A stretch of 64,000 nucleotides of DNA from contig CALAUG010000021.1 in assembly GCA_937892155.1 (NCBI GenBank), forward strand, positions 1-64,000, written 5' to 3'. Origin of the DNA: an uncultured Bacteroidales bacterium (GTDB taxonomy: Bacteria; Bacteroidota; Bacteroidia; Bacteroidales; UBA1715). The translations under genes were made by a program, and so were the position numbers. Positions 16,994 through 26,233 of the stretch are shown one piece after another. How positions within the stretch are numbered: the first letter of the stretch is position 1; every line of letters starts with the position of its first letter. Under the pieces are notes generated by a model. The model had not been told where the DNA came from, made no database searches, and saw nothing but the letters and a program-made list of their open reading frames with translations.

Positions 16994-18649
16994 TTATTTT
17001 TTGTGTTCCAAGCAAAGTGTTTTTGTTGGTTGGTCACAAACTTCTGTTGGACCGAAGTATTGGATAGGTCCTGGATAGATGTAGCAAGTCTCGTTTGCCC
17101 ATTTGTCGCGTTTTGAAGCGAAGAATTTGAAAGGACCACCATTAAGTTTAACAAGTGCTTTTTGGATAACAGGTTTCATTTTACCGTTACGTTTTTCCAT
17201 ATTCATCATTGCTGTGATAGGAATACCGCCAGCCAACCATTCGTCTGCTGGTTTCGTAGTGTTACGAACAGAAGACATATAACCAGTTTTACCAGAAGCG
17301 ATAAGACGAGCAGCAACTTGTCCTAATGAATAGCAGTAGTCTGCATCGAAATTAGATGGGGCTGCGCAACGACCTTCGTAACCGAAGAAATGGTGTTGTG
17401 TAGAGAATTTACCAACAAATTTTCCTTCTTTTTTCCAAGCTGCAAGTTTCTTAGCAACCATTTCAGCAAGCAATTGTTCTGTCTCGATTAATGAAACTTG
17501 AACGTTTCCATGAGGGTCGCGTTCTAGTGCCAATTGTTTTGAAACTGCTGTTGGAAGACTTTCGAAGATTGCTGCATTTTCTTTTGACAAGTGGTCAACG
17601 ATGAATTTGATTTTTTTGTCAACGTTGTCGAATTTGTCAAATTCTGCTTGGTTTGCAGCCAACATATCGTTCAATTCTGCGATAAGTTTCTTGATTGCAG
17701 GAATGAATTCAATCAAACCTTCAGGAACTAACAAAGTACCGAAGTTCATACCTTTTGCAGCACGGTTTGCAACGATTTGAGCAATGTATGTAACAATATC
17801 GTCAAGAGTTTGGTTCTTTGCTTCAACTTCTTCACCAATAAGAGTGATGTTTGGTTGAGTTTGAAGAGCGCATTCCAAAGTAACGTGAGATGCTGAACGT
17901 CCCATCAATTTTATGAAGTGCCAGTATTTTTTTGCAGAGTTTGCATCACGTTGAATGTTACCGATAACTTCTGAGTAAACCTTAGTTGCCGTATCGAAAC
18001 CGAAAGAAGTTTCAATCATTTCGTTTTTAAGGTCACCGTCGATAGTTTTTGGACAGCCAATTACTTGGATGCCAGCTTTCTTTTGTAAGTAGTATTCTGC
18101 AAGAACGCAGGCGTTTGTGTTGGAATCATCACCACCGATAATGATTAAAGCTTTAATTCCCAATTTGTTGCAGATTTCAATACCTTTGTCGAATTGCTCA
18201 ACTTCTTCCAATTTAGTACGGCCAGAACCGATAATGTCGAAACCACCAGTGTTACGATATTCATCAATAATTTTAGAAGTTAATTCAATATATTTATGAT
18301 CAACCAATCCGCTTGGTCCGCCAAGGAAACCATATAATTTGCAGTTTTTGTTGATTGCCTTCAATCCGTCGAAAATACCCGAAATCACATTGTGTCCACC
18401 AGGAGCTTGTCCGCCAGAAAGAATTACACCAACGTTGAATGCTGCCATTTTAGCTTTGCAACCGCTTGCTTTTTCAAACGTTACGATTGGCATTCCGTAC
18501 GTGTTAGGGAATAATTTTTTGATTTCTTTTTGGTCTGCAACAGATTTCGTGGCAGCACCTTCTTTTACTTTTACATTTCCCGATTTTATTGATTTCGGAA
18601 GTTTTGGAGAGTATTGAGCTCTCGCTTGTTGTAATGCACTAATAGCCAT
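16994..18649 (-). CDS. pfp: Diphosphate--fructose-6-phosphate 1-phosphotransferase
   Basis: 551-residue long-type PPi-dependent phosphofructokinase, reversible at the fructose-6-phosphate/fructose-1,6-bisphosphate step. GGQAPGGHN lies at 79-87, GGDDSN at 172-177 and PKTIDGDL at 200-207. The second Asp of GGDD (Asp175) and Lys201 are the residues that in this family mark PPi rather than ATP as phosphoryl donor. ATG at 18647-18649. Transcribed alone and ended by the 16938-16971 hairpin. Using PPi instead of ATP is common in Bacteroidales and fits an energy-limited fermenter. Confidence 0.95.
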   Translation of the reverse strand: MAISALQQARAQYSPKLPKSIKSGNVKVKEGAATKSVADQKEIKKLFPNTYGMPIVTFEKASGCKAKMAAFNVGVILSGGQAPGGHNVISGIFDGLKAINKNCKLYGFLGGPSGLVDHKYIELTSKIIDEYRNTGGFDIIGSGRTKLEEVEQFDKGIEICNKLGIKALIIIGGDDSNTNACVLAEYYLQKKAGIQVIGCPKTIDGDLKNEMIETSFGFDTATKVYSEVIGNIQRDANSAKKYWHFIKLMGRSASHVTLECALQTQPNITLIGEEVEAKNQTLDDIVTYIAQIVANRAAKGMNFGTLLVPEGLIEFIPAIKKLIAELNDMLAANQAEFDKFDNVDKKIKFIVDHLSKENAAIFESLPTAVSKQLALERDPHGNVQVSLIETEQLLAEMVAKKLAAWKKEGKFVGKFSTQHHFFGYEGRCAAPSNFDADYCYSLGQVAARLIASGKTGYMSSVRNTTKPADEWLAGGIPITAMMNMEKRNGKMKPVIQKALVKLNGGPFKFFASKRDKWANETCYIYPGPIQYFGPTEVCDQPTKTLCLEHKK

Positions 18650-18844
18650 ATAATTATTTTTAAATGATACAATAATTTGACGTTTGCGAATATACGAAAT
18701 TAATGTTAATGAATTGTTGTTGACAGGAAGATTTTAAATCAGCATTTTTTTGTGTTCGCCCAATAGCCTATAAGATGCTTAAAACCGATGATTATTCAAA
18801 ATGATTTTTTATATTTGGAAAGTTTCGTTTAATCTATATTGAAA

Positions 18845-19240
18845 ATGGTAATTTATATAAAAAAACTGATAGTTTTGTTATTGTGCTTATTGCCAATAGG
18901 GGTGTATGCCCAAGATTGGACTCGTGTTGCTTGTCCAGGGAAAGGTCACACAGCTATTTATAACCAAATAATGAATGGTATAGTAAATCCATTGGGGGCA
19001 GATCTCGGGTATGATGATGGTCACCAGTTTAAGTTTTACGTTGCGCCACCAAGCGAGAATTGTTACGAAGTAATTCATACTATTGATATTGTTTTGTATG
19101 ACGAAGCATTTCTTTATGCGATAGATCAGTCTGTGTCATTTGGTAACGATATGCATTCTTGTATGGAAGAAGTTCGTTCGCAAGTGGGATTGTTGGAATA
19201 TGCACTTCAAAATGTATTTGATCTACCAAAATCAAAATAA
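18845..19240 (+). CDS. Small secreted protein of unknown function
   Basis: 131 residues from ATG 18845 (an in-frame TTG lies 6 bp upstream). The start MVIYIKKLIVLLLCLLPIGV followed by YAQ is a clear signal peptide. The mature part is about 110 residues, mixed alpha/beta, with three cysteines in two places (ACPGKG, ENCYE, HSCMEE). No family recognised. A TATATTTG element lies at 18810-18817, about 27 bp before the ATG, suggesting its own promoter. It converges on the ORF6N gene. Confidence 0.65.
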   Translation: MVIYIKKLIVLLLCLLPIGVYAQDWTRVACPGKGHTAIYNQIMNGIVNPLGADLGYDDGHQFKFYVAPPSENCYEVIHTIDIVLYDEAFLYAIDQSVSFGNDMHSCMEEVRSQVGLLEYALQNVFDLPKSK

Positions 19241-19264
19241 TGTTTTAATAAAATAAATTTGTTG

Positions 19265-19286
19265 ACGAAAAAGCCAGTTTTTTCGT
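19265..19286. terminator. Possible AT-rich terminator hairpin between convergent genes
   Basis: ACGAAAAA (19265-19272) pairs with TTTTTCGT (19279-19286) around a 6-nt loop. It lies between the convergent small secreted protein and ORF6N genes. The stem is weak and no long T-run follows, so the call is tentative. Confidence 0.4.
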
Positions 19287-19299
19287 ATATATCAAGACT

Positions 19300-19824
19300 T
19301 TAATCGTTAATCTTGAATCCTATAGGTTTGCGGTTTTCAAAAGTTTTTCTAATTGTTTTTTCTACTTGCAATTCCGCCAATGCTTGGTTTATCAATTCTA
19401 ATTGTGTGGCGGTGTCTTCGTTTATGTCGTTTTGGTCGTGAAGAACTTCGTCAATATAATTTTGTAGCTTTTCAAAACGCATATCTATGCTATCAAATCG
19501 AAGGTCTAAGTTTATTAAGTTAGGTAGATTTTTTTTCATAAACACAAATGCCCGCATAATTCGAATATTCATTTGAATTGCAAGTTCTGAAGATAGAACG
19601 GAGCTGAGCATTGCTATTCCCAATTCTGTAAATGCAAATGGTCTTTCGCGGGCACCCATTTTTATAGAATTGGATGTCGCATTTTGCGATATCCAATTCT
19701 CAAATTCGGCTTGCGACAGTTGAAACATAAAATCTTCTGGAAAACGGTTCCTGTTTCTTTTTACTTGTTCGTTAAGTCTTCTTGTCTCAATTCCATATAG
19801 ATAAGCTAAATCTTTATCCAACAT
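19300..19824 (-). CDS. ORF6N domain protein, 5' end possibly damaged
   Basis: 174 residues from the only usable ATG (19822-19824). MLDKDLAYLYGIETRRLNEQ with RFPEDFMFQL is the ORF6N domain, a DNA-binding domain of phage antirepressor-like proteins, followed by a coiled C-terminal half. The frame stays open upstream for about 66 bp and encodes the rest of the domain (IHEIRGQKV directly before MLDKD), but that stretch has no ATG, GTG or TTG and is closed by TGA. An ATG at about 19894 is in another frame. So either a rare start codon is used or a small indel has broken the N-terminus. Function in this host unknown; such genes travel with phage and islands. Confidence 0.7.
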   Translation of the reverse strand: MLDKDLAYLYGIETRRLNEQVKRNRNRFPEDFMFQLSQAEFENWISQNATSNSIKMGARERPFAFTELGIAMLSSVLSSELAIQMNIRIMRAFVFMKKNLPNLINLDLRFDSIDMRFEKLQNYIDEVLHDQNDINEDTATQLELINQALAELQVEKTIRKTFENRKPIGFKIND

Positions 19825-19865
19825 TACTTTCTGTCCACGTATTTCATGGATTTTTGTCTTAATTT

Positions 19866-19887
19866 CTTCTACGTTCGTAGGTAGAAG
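19866..19887. promoter_or_regulatory. Inverted repeat upstream of the ORF6N gene
   Basis: CTTCTAC (19866-19872) and GTAGAAG (19881-19887) around an 8-nt spacer. It overlaps the 5' end of the open frame of the ORF6N gene. It could be an operator or a hairpin in the leader; no T-run follows on either strand, so a terminator is unlikely. Confidence 0.35.
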
Positions 19888-20021
19888 TGTTCATACAATT
19901 GATATAATTGGTTAGGCTCGCAAAATTAAGAAAAAAGGGAAATCCTAAATCCGAAAATAAGATTTTTAGTTGTCGGTAACTATTCGGTGTTGCATTTTTG
20001 TCTATTTTTGAAAACAAAATA

Positions 20022-20837
20022 ATGTATATGTTGAAATTCCGTAATTGTTTAATAGCATGCACGTTGGGTGTGGCCGTTTGTTTGATGGCGTTGCCTTCGT
20101 GCGATAAATCTACATATACCGAAGAACTTGACACACTTCGTGGTATTTGGGGTAAGGCATTGTTGTATAATGAGTTTGGAAGTCGGGAATCTGATAATTC
20201 TAATATTTCTATACAAGTTCGTTGTATCGATACTGTTGATCAAAGTCCGTTGACGATTTTCGACACTTCGTACTATATTACAACCGATACAAAAGGAAAC
20301 TGGGAATTATATAAACCTGAAGGAGGGTGGTATTTCCTCGAGTTTTCAAAAAATGATTATTGTAAAACAACGGTGTATGCTCATCATTACGATACGTCGC
20401 GTGCCGATACGCTTGAGACGGTTTATTTGGCAAAACCAACGCAGGGGAGTGTGGAGATTGATTCCGTGAGTATAAAAGACGATGTGTTGTCAATCTATCG
20501 TACGTTGTATTTTACGGCAAATTATTCTTCGTATGGTTTGGCTACGTGGTATTTCTTTGGAAAATCGGCTTCGGTTTCACCAGAAGATTATGAATATGCG
20601 TACGTGTCGGGTAGTGCTACGGGAAAAGGTAATTCTTCGCAAAATGGAGTTGTGTACAAACCATTGGATAAATTGTTCGAGAATGGTTTTCAGGAAGGTG
20701 AAACGGTTTATATGCGTGCCTATTGCGATAATGCTCGGGCTGTTTCGTATCAGGTTGGCGAAGAAGAATGGGTGTTCCCTAATATTTTAGATGGCTCTAA
20801 AGTGTTCTCGTTTGAAATTCCTATATCAGAAGAATGA
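20022..20837 (+). CDS. Lipoprotein of unknown function, partner of the type-B-sorted surface protein
   Basis: 271 residues from ATG 20022 (another ATG at 20028; a TTG at 19998 is rejected because it overlaps the -7 element). The hydrophobic start ends in LMALPSC followed by D, a lipobox, so the protein is lipid-anchored, probably in the outer membrane. The rest is beta-rich, with an early carboxypeptidase-like or transthyretin-like look (TDTKGNWELYKPEGGWYFLE), but no family is firmly recognised. TATTTTTG at 20003-20010 is a probable -7 element. Its stop codon overlaps the start of the next gene (ATGA), so both are made from one mRNA and likely act together at the surface. Confidence 0.75.
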   Translation: MYMLKFRNCLIACTLGVAVCLMALPSCDKSTYTEELDTLRGIWGKALLYNEFGSRESDNSNISIQVRCIDTVDQSPLTIFDTSYYITTDTKGNWELYKPEGGWYFLEFSKNDYCKTTVYAHHYDTSRADTLETVYLAKPTQGSVEIDSVSIKDDVLSIYRTLYFTANYSSYGLATWYFFGKSASVSPEDYEYAYVSGSATGKGNSSQNGVVYKPLDKLFENGFQEGETVYMRAYCDNARAVSYQVGEEEWVFPNILDGSKVFSFEIPISEE

Positions 20838-23422
20838 AACGTATCGTACTTTGTATTTCGTTGATCCTCTGTTGCTTTGCTTCCTTTGCAACGCACAATA
20901 GGGCTGGCGAAATTACGTATCGTCACGTTTCAGGCTACATTTACGAAATAACCATTCTTACTTATACTTACACGCCAAGCGAGGCGAACAAATCCCGTGA
21001 TGTGCTTCCACTTGATTGGGGCGATGGTTCTACGGGCGAGATTCCACGAATTTCCGAAGAATATCTTCCTGATAATTTCACTAAAAACATATACAAAACA
21101 ACCCATACGTATCCTGGTCCCGGCACATATACCATTGCAATGGAAGATCCGAACCGTAACGAAGGTGTGATTAATATTGTTGAGTCCGTGAACGTGCCGT
21201 TTGCAATTACCACTACGTTGCGAATTGATGCCATTTTAGGTGGAAATACTACGCCGGTGTTGACGAATCCACCAGTTGACAATGCTGCTATTGGTGTGAA
21301 ATTTATTCACAATCCTGCTGCGTACGACGCCGATGGCGATAGTCTTGCGTATCGTTTAACGACGTGTTCGGGCGAAGGTGGCGATTTCATTAGTGGTTAT
21401 ACGTTCCCGATGACAAGCAAGGATTTTTATGTTGATGCTACGTCGGGAGATATGGTTTGGGATGCGCCTATTGTTTTAGGAAGTTACAATGTGGCGATGA
21501 TTATTGAAGAATGGCGCAAAGGCACAAAAATAGGTGAAATTGTCCGTGATATGCAGATAGAAGTTTTTGATGCAAACAACACGGTGCCTCGTATTGCTGA
21601 TTTAGAAGATGTGTGCGTGCGCATTGGCGATACGGTTCGTTTTCAGGTAGTTGCAACCGATGCGGACAGTAATAATGTGTTTCTCACTGCAAGTGGCGGT
21701 CCGTTTGAAGTGGAAAATAAGGCAACATTCAAAACTATTTCGTCTGAACGGGGAAAAACGGTGTCGGAATTCGTGTGGGTTCCAACTTGCGACGAAATCC
21801 GTGAACAATCGTATATGGTTTTGTTTAAGGCGGTTGACGATGATAAAATTTCGTTGGCCGATATGAAATATGTCAACATAAAAGTAATTGGTCATCCACC
21901 AGTTGCATTGTCGGCAAATCCACAATCTGTATCCATTTCGCTTGCGTGGAGCGATTCTTTGTGTTCTCCAAATATTGTTTCGTACGATATTTATCGTTCC
22001 CGTAAGCCAATTTCCTATACGCCTGAATATTGCGAAGTAGGTTTGCCTGATACTTTAGCGGCTGATTATGAAAAAATTGCAACGGTTGCTGCTTCGCAAA
22101 AAACGTATTTAGACAATAATAACGGTATGGGGCTGACGCCGGGATTCACCTATTGTTATCGTTTGTGTTCCGTGTTTGGTGGAGGATTTCCGAGTTACAT
22201 TTCGCAGGAAATTTGCGCTACGTTAGTTCCGTCGTCGCCAGTTCTTACGAATGTGAGTGTGCAGAAAACTGATGCTAAAAAAGGTGAAATATATGTTGCT
22301 TGGTCAATTCCGCGTGAATTTGATTCCATAACGTATCCAAAACCTTATCAATATTGGTTGTATCGTTCGTCGGGATTGTATGGCGAGCGTCTTACGAAAA
22401 TTGCAGAAATAGATGGACTGACAGATACATCCTTTGTTGATGTGGGGTTACAGACGGAGGATTCTGTATATTCATATAAAATTGAATTTTATTCAATTGC
22501 AACAGGAAAACCGATTTTGATTGGTACGCCGCCTGTTTCATCGGCGCCATATTTGACGTATGAGGCGTACAATCATAAAGTTCGCTTGTTGTTGCAGGCA
22601 AATGTTGGTTGGAAAAACGATACTATTTTTGTGTATCGTCAACGGGAAAATTCATCGGAGTTTGATTCGTTGGGCATTTTCGAAAATGGCGAATTTTGGG
22701 ATACGGGATTGGAAAATCAGAAAGAATATTGTTACTATGTGAAAACCAGTGGCTTCTTCGATTATTATTTATTGCCGAACCGTGTGTACAATAATTCGCA
22801 GATTATGTGTGCGATACCTGCTGATACGATTCCGCCAAAGCCAATGCCCTTGAAAATTGTGCAGGATTGTGATAATTTTTCTCGCACAATTTCGTGGACA
22901 GTCGATGCTGATGATGAAATAAAAAACGTTCATGTCTTTTATAAAGATTGTGCCGATTCCGATTGGCGAATAATTGCAACGGTTTCCGCAAGCCTATCTT
23001 CGTATATCCATTCTTTTGTTGATAGCGTAGGTAATATGGCAGGTTGCTATTATCTTGCGGCAGAAGATTCTGCAGGAAATATAGGCGCTCATAAATACGA
23101 TACTTGTCTGTATAATTGTCCGCAATATGAACTACCAAATGTGTTCACACCAAATGGCGATGGCGAAAATGACGTGTTTCATCCAATTGTGAATCGATTC
23201 GTGCAGAAAGTCGATATGAAGTTGTATGATGCGTGGGGACAATTAGTTTTTGAATCCGAAAATCCCGAGTTGAATTGGGATGGAAAACATTACAAAACGG
23301 GCAAAACATTAACCGATGGGGTATTCTATTATGTATGTGAGGTATACGAGTATTGGTCGGATTGTGAAATTCACACGCGTGAATTAGCAGGGTTTGTTCA
23401 TAAGTTTTGCGACGGGAAATAA
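20834..23422 (+). CDS. Large secreted protein with type IX secretion type B (gliding motility-type) C-terminal domain
   Basis: 862 residues with a signal peptide (MKRIVLCISLILCCFASFA). An N-terminal PKD-like region contains LDWGDGSTGEIP and THTYPGPGTYTI (about 60-105); the middle holds fibronectin-III-like beta domains. The last 90 residues form the CHU_C/type B sorting domain: NVFTPNGDGENDVFHP, then LYDAWGQLVFES and GKTLTDGVFYYVCEVYE. This tail directs export through the type IX secretion system and attachment or release at the surface. No catalytic domain is visible, so it is probably an adhesin or surface structural protein. It overlaps the upstream lipoprotein gene by 4 bp. Confidence 0.9.
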   Translation: MKRIVLCISLILCCFASFATHNRAGEITYRHVSGYIYEITILTYTYTPSEANKSRDVLPLDWGDGSTGEIPRISEEYLPDNFTKNIYKTTHTYPGPGTYTIAMEDPNRNEGVINIVESVNVPFAITTTLRIDAILGGNTTPVLTNPPVDNAAIGVKFIHNPAAYDADGDSLAYRLTTCSGEGGDFISGYTFPMTSKDFYVDATSGDMVWDAPIVLGSYNVAMIIEEWRKGTKIGEIVRDMQIEVFDANNTVPRIADLEDVCVRIGDTVRFQVVATDADSNNVFLTASGGPFEVENKATFKTISSERGKTVSEFVWVPTCDEIREQSYMVLFKAVDDDKISLADMKYVNIKVIGHPPVALSANPQSVSISLAWSDSLCSPNIVSYDIYRSRKPISYTPEYCEVGLPDTLAADYEKIATVAASQKTYLDNNNGMGLTPGFTYCYRLCSVFGGGFPSYISQEICATLVPSSPVLTNVSVQKTDAKKGEIYVAWSIPREFDSITYPKPYQYWLYRSSGLYGERLTKIAEIDGLTDTSFVDVGLQTEDSVYSYKIEFYSIATGKPILIGTPPVSSAPYLTYEAYNHKVRLLLQANVGWKNDTIFVYRQRENSSEFDSLGIFENGEFWDTGLENQKEYCYYVKTSGFFDYYLLPNRVYNNSQIMCAIPADTIPPKPMPLKIVQDCDNFSRTISWTVDADDEIKNVHVFYKDCADSDWRIIATVSASLSSYIHSFVDSVGNMAGCYYLAAEDSAGNIGAHKYDTCLYNCPQYELPNVFTPNGDGENDVFHPIVNRFVQKVDMKLYDAWGQLVFESENPELNWDGKHYKTGKTLTDGVFYYVCEVYEYWSDCEIHTRELAGFVHKFCDGK

Positions 23423-23431
23423 CTTTCAAGA

Positions 23432-23475
23432 TTCAAATTGAAATTTGAAAAAAGAATTTTTTTTTCTTGAAAACT
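23432..23475 (+). terminator. Possible terminator after the surface-protein gene
   Basis: TTCAAATT (23432-23439) and AATTTGAA (23442-23449) form a short AT-only hairpin; a T-run starts about 8 nt later (to about 23467). The stem is weak and set apart from the T-run, so this is only a candidate. Confidence 0.35.
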
Positions 23476-23497
23476 CTTTTATGTAATATTTTTTTTC

Positions 23498-23505
23498 TAA
23501 TTTTG
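23498..23505 (+). promoter_or_regulatory. -7 element TAATTTTG of the Crp/Fnr gene
   Basis: Exact TAnnTTTG, 27 bp before the ATG at 23533. The nearest TTG is too far (28 bp), so the upstream half is not supported. Confidence 0.5.
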
Positions 23506-23532
23506 CTGAAAACGAAAAAATAATAGTTTATT

Positions 23533-24225
23533 ATGAACATTAAATCAAAAGAGGAATTAGTCAAGGATTTGTCAAAGACAAAACTTGCACAGACTTTAGA
23601 CAAAAAGGATTTTGACAAAATTGCAAACAATGCAACTGTTGTAATGTACAAAAAAGGTGAGACTATTTTTAAACAAGGTTCTTTTATTAGCCAATTCGCC
23701 ATTTTAGTACAAGGCCTTTGTAAGATTACAGTAGAAAATCCTATGAATGAACCAGGTACTATTATTTCTATTCAAAAGCCAATTTCACTTGTCGGCGTTA
23801 TGTCATTTAGTGATGAAATTTACAATGCGACCGCATCTGCTATGTGCGATTCTATTGTAGTTTTCGTTCAGAAAGATGACTTTTCAAACGCAATGAAAAC
23901 TAATGTGAAATTTGCCAATGAAATGTTTGAACAACTTTGCAATTATGCAAAAAGATTTTGCCGTCAAATCGTTGACTTTGGTCAAAAATCAATTATGTCG
24001 AGAGTTGCAAGTTCGATTTTGTACATTTCAGATTTAGTTGGTGATGATTTTATAGATATTCCAATTTCAAGAAATGATTTGGCTGAATATTCAGGAATTG
24101 CTACAGGAAGTACAATTCGTTTGTTGAGTGAATTAGAAAAAGCGGGAATCGTAATTCTTGATAAGAAAACAATACGTATTAAGAACAAAAAAGAACTTAT
24201 TCGTATTTCCCAAGGAGAAGAATAG
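23533..24225 (+). CDS. Crp/Fnr family transcriptional regulator
   Basis: 230 residues. An N-terminal cyclic-nucleotide-type effector domain (about 20-130, with VVMYKKGETIFKQG and FAILVQGLCKITVE) is followed by a dimer helix and a C-terminal winged helix (about 150-222; DIPISRNDLAEYSGIATGST as part of the recognition region, then RLLSELEKAGIV). There is no N-terminal cysteine cluster, so it is not an Fe-S Fnr; effector unknown. It is a single-gene unit with its own -7 element and a strong terminator. Target genes cannot be assigned, though redox genes in this window would be plausible. Confidence 0.9.
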   Translation: MNIKSKEELVKDLSKTKLAQTLDKKDFDKIANNATVVMYKKGETIFKQGSFISQFAILVQGLCKITVENPMNEPGTIISIQKPISLVGVMSFSDEIYNATASAMCDSIVVFVQKDDFSNAMKTNVKFANEMFEQLCNYAKRFCRQIVDFGQKSIMSRVASSILYISDLVGDDFIDIPISRNDLAEYSGIATGSTIRLLSELEKAGIVILDKKTIRIKNKKELIRISQGEE

Positions 24226-24250
24226 AATATATTGATATGTAATTTTTCAG

Positions 24251-24280
24251 AAGGACTTCCAAAATGGGAGTCCTTTTTTT
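24251..24280 (+). terminator. Rho-independent terminator of the Crp/Fnr gene
   Basis: Ten-pair stem (one G-U), AAGGACTTCC (24251-24260) / GGGAGTCCTT (24266-24275), 5-nt loop, then T to 24280. The convergent YolD-like gene ends at 24279. Confidence 0.92.
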
Positions 24281-24701
24281 ATTCAATATTCTCAAAGATT
24301 TTTCCATCAATGCCAATAATAGATTGTAATGGTATGATGGTTCCATTACTCAAATGGATTTGCTGTTTGTCGTTGTCAATTTTATTTACAATACCAGATT
24401 TGATATTATATGCTCCGCCAGATTTTTTATTATCAGGGATAAAATATGTTATTGTAATTTCTGGATGCTTTGACAATTGTGAACGAAGATAGAATAGTTT
24501 TCTGTTTAGAACATTTGTGTCGCTTTCGTCTAAAGTAATCTGATAATCAGTCAACCGTGCAGTTTCTTCTATTGCATCGCGATGGCCGTTCAGTGCGGCA
24601 AAAGGTGCGAATTGAGCAGCACGGTTTTGCATAGACATTGGTGAATGCTTATGCGAAGTGTGGTGTGGAAGATTAATTATGTCGTCGTAGTTGTTTTTCA
24701 C
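24279..24701 (-). CDS. YolD-like protein, partner of the Y-family polymerase
   Basis: 140 residues. The N-terminus (YDDIINLPHHTS, MSMQNRAAQFAPFAALNGH, then ETARLTD) is the signature of YolD-like proteins, which are encoded next to UmuC-type polymerases and may replace UmuD as the accessory subunit in translesion synthesis. A C-terminal segment (about 75-140) resembles a small SH3-like barrel. The start codon overlaps the polymerase stop (24698-24701), implying translational coupling. The biochemical role of YolD is only suggested in the literature I know. Confidence 0.85.
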   Translation of the reverse strand: MKNNYDDIINLPHHTSHKHSPMSMQNRAAQFAPFAALNGHRDAIEETARLTDYQITLDESDTNVLNRKLFYLRSQLSKHPEITITYFIPDNKKSGGAYNIKSGIVNKIDNDKQQIHLSNGTIIPLQSIIGIDGKIFENIE

Positions 24702-26206
24702 GCCTTGTGTCCTCCAATTTGTTTGTTGCGTTCTTTTGCAGTTGCTCCCTCTTCATAATTGAGTCCTTTTAGAATCGCATTTTTCCCAAATTTTTCTTTT
24801 ATTGTCAATATTGTCTCTTGAATAGAGCGTTCTTTTTGTTCCTGTTTTTGTTCTGTTTCATCTTTTGGTGTAAAGAAGTCTTCATCGGAAAACAAATCGA
24901 GTTGACTTGACTGGATTTGTTTATGTGCATCATTTTCGTTGATGACGTGGTTCGCAACAATGCTCAGTTTTCGAATTAATAGATTTGTGTCAACGATGGA
25001 ATCAAATAACGATGCTGTTGCATTAATGATGTATTTGGTTGATGATGTGTGTTTCTTGAGATTTGTGCTTCCGTGCGCTTGTTTGGGAACTTTTCTTCCG
25101 TAAAAATCTATGGTAATTTTGCCATTATATTCCGTCTCATTTTTTATGTTTCCGGCATCGTAGTGTAAATTAATGACAATTTGGTCGGTAACTAAATGTT
25201 TTGCCACTAGTTCAAGAGATAGTGCATCTGCCATTTCCTTTATGACAACCCGTGCTTTTTTGAAATCGTATGGATGTTGGAGAACTTGTCCAGAACTGAG
25301 AGAATTTGTTTCGGGATGATAGTTTTTTATCATGTCTATTGTACAGGGTTCCCAGCCCCATGCATGATCAATCAGCAGTTCGGCGTTGACACCAAATAAA
25401 CCATAGAGAAAATCTTCGTCTTCCAAAGAACAGCGCGCAATGTCGCCCATGGTGAAAATTCCGTAAGGTTCCAATTTCTGACTGATACCTTTCCCGATGC
25501 GCCAGAAATCAGTCAAGGGAGTGTGGTTCCATAATAGTTTTCGATAACTCATTTCATCCAATTCTGCAATGCGCACGCCGTTTTTGTCGGCTTCTATGTG
25601 TTTTGCAACGATGTCCATTGCAATCTTGCAGAGATAGAGGTTAGTTCCAATACCTGCTGTTGCTGTAATGCCAGTTTCTTGTAAAATAGTGTGAATGATT
25701 GTGCTGGTAAGTTCCCGTGCCGTCATTTTATAACTTGCGAGATAATTGGTAGCATCAATAAATACTTCGTCGATGGAGTACACCTGAATATCTTCGGGAG
25801 CGATGTATTTAAGATAAATATTGTAAATCCGCGTACTGTAGTCAATATAGTACGACATACGTGGTACCGCTGTGATATACGATAATTCTAATTCTGGATG
25901 TTCTTTGAGTTCTATAGCATCGACAGATTTTCCTATAAATGTGTGGTTGGGTGCCAATTGCCTCCGCTTTATATTGATTTCTGTCACTTTTTGAATGACT
26001 TCAAACAATCGTGCACGTCCAGGAAGTCCATAGGCTTTTAACGAAGGAGACACAGCCAAGCAGATGGTTTTTTCTGTTCTTTCAACATCGGCAACGACAA
26101 GATTTGTTGTAAGAGGATTTTTATTTCTTTCAACACATTCAACTGAAGCAAAATACGACTTCAAATCAATGGCGATATACGTTCGTTTTGTTTCAGTTTT
26201 ATTCAT
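24698..26206 (-). CDS. Y-family DNA polymerase (UmuC/ImpB-like)
   Basis: 502 residues. AIDLKSYFASVE (about 12-23) is the first catalytic motif, with Asp14 as metal ligand, and YSIDEVFIDAT (about 143-153) carries the acidic pair of the palm. Little-finger domain follows; the last 100 residues are charged and specific to this subgroup, which is usually encoded with a YolD-like gene. It should carry out error-prone bypass of DNA lesions. A 15-bp palindrome lies 28 bp upstream of the ATG (26204-26206) and may be the damage-response operator. Confidence 0.9.
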   Translation of the reverse strand: MNKTETKRTYIAIDLKSYFASVECVERNKNPLTTNLVVADVERTEKTICLAVSPSLKAYGLPGRARLFEVIQKVTEINIKRRQLAPNHTFIGKSVDAIELKEHPELELSYITAVPRMSYYIDYSTRIYNIYLKYIAPEDIQVYSIDEVFIDATNYLASYKMTARELTSTIIHTILQETGITATAGIGTNLYLCKIAMDIVAKHIEADKNGVRIAELDEMSYRKLLWNHTPLTDFWRIGKGISQKLEPYGIFTMGDIARCSLEDEDFLYGLFGVNAELLIDHAWGWEPCTIDMIKNYHPETNSLSSGQVLQHPYDFKKARVVIKEMADALSLELVAKHLVTDQIVINLHYDAGNIKNETEYNGKITIDFYGRKVPKQAHGSTNLKKHTSSTKYIINATASLFDSIVDTNLLIRKLSIVANHVINENDAHKQIQSSQLDLFSDEDFFTPKDETEQKQEQKERSIQETILTIKEKFGKNAILKGLNYEEGATAKERNKQIGGHKA

Positions 26207-26233
26207 ACAATGTTATTTCTTACAATTCATGTA

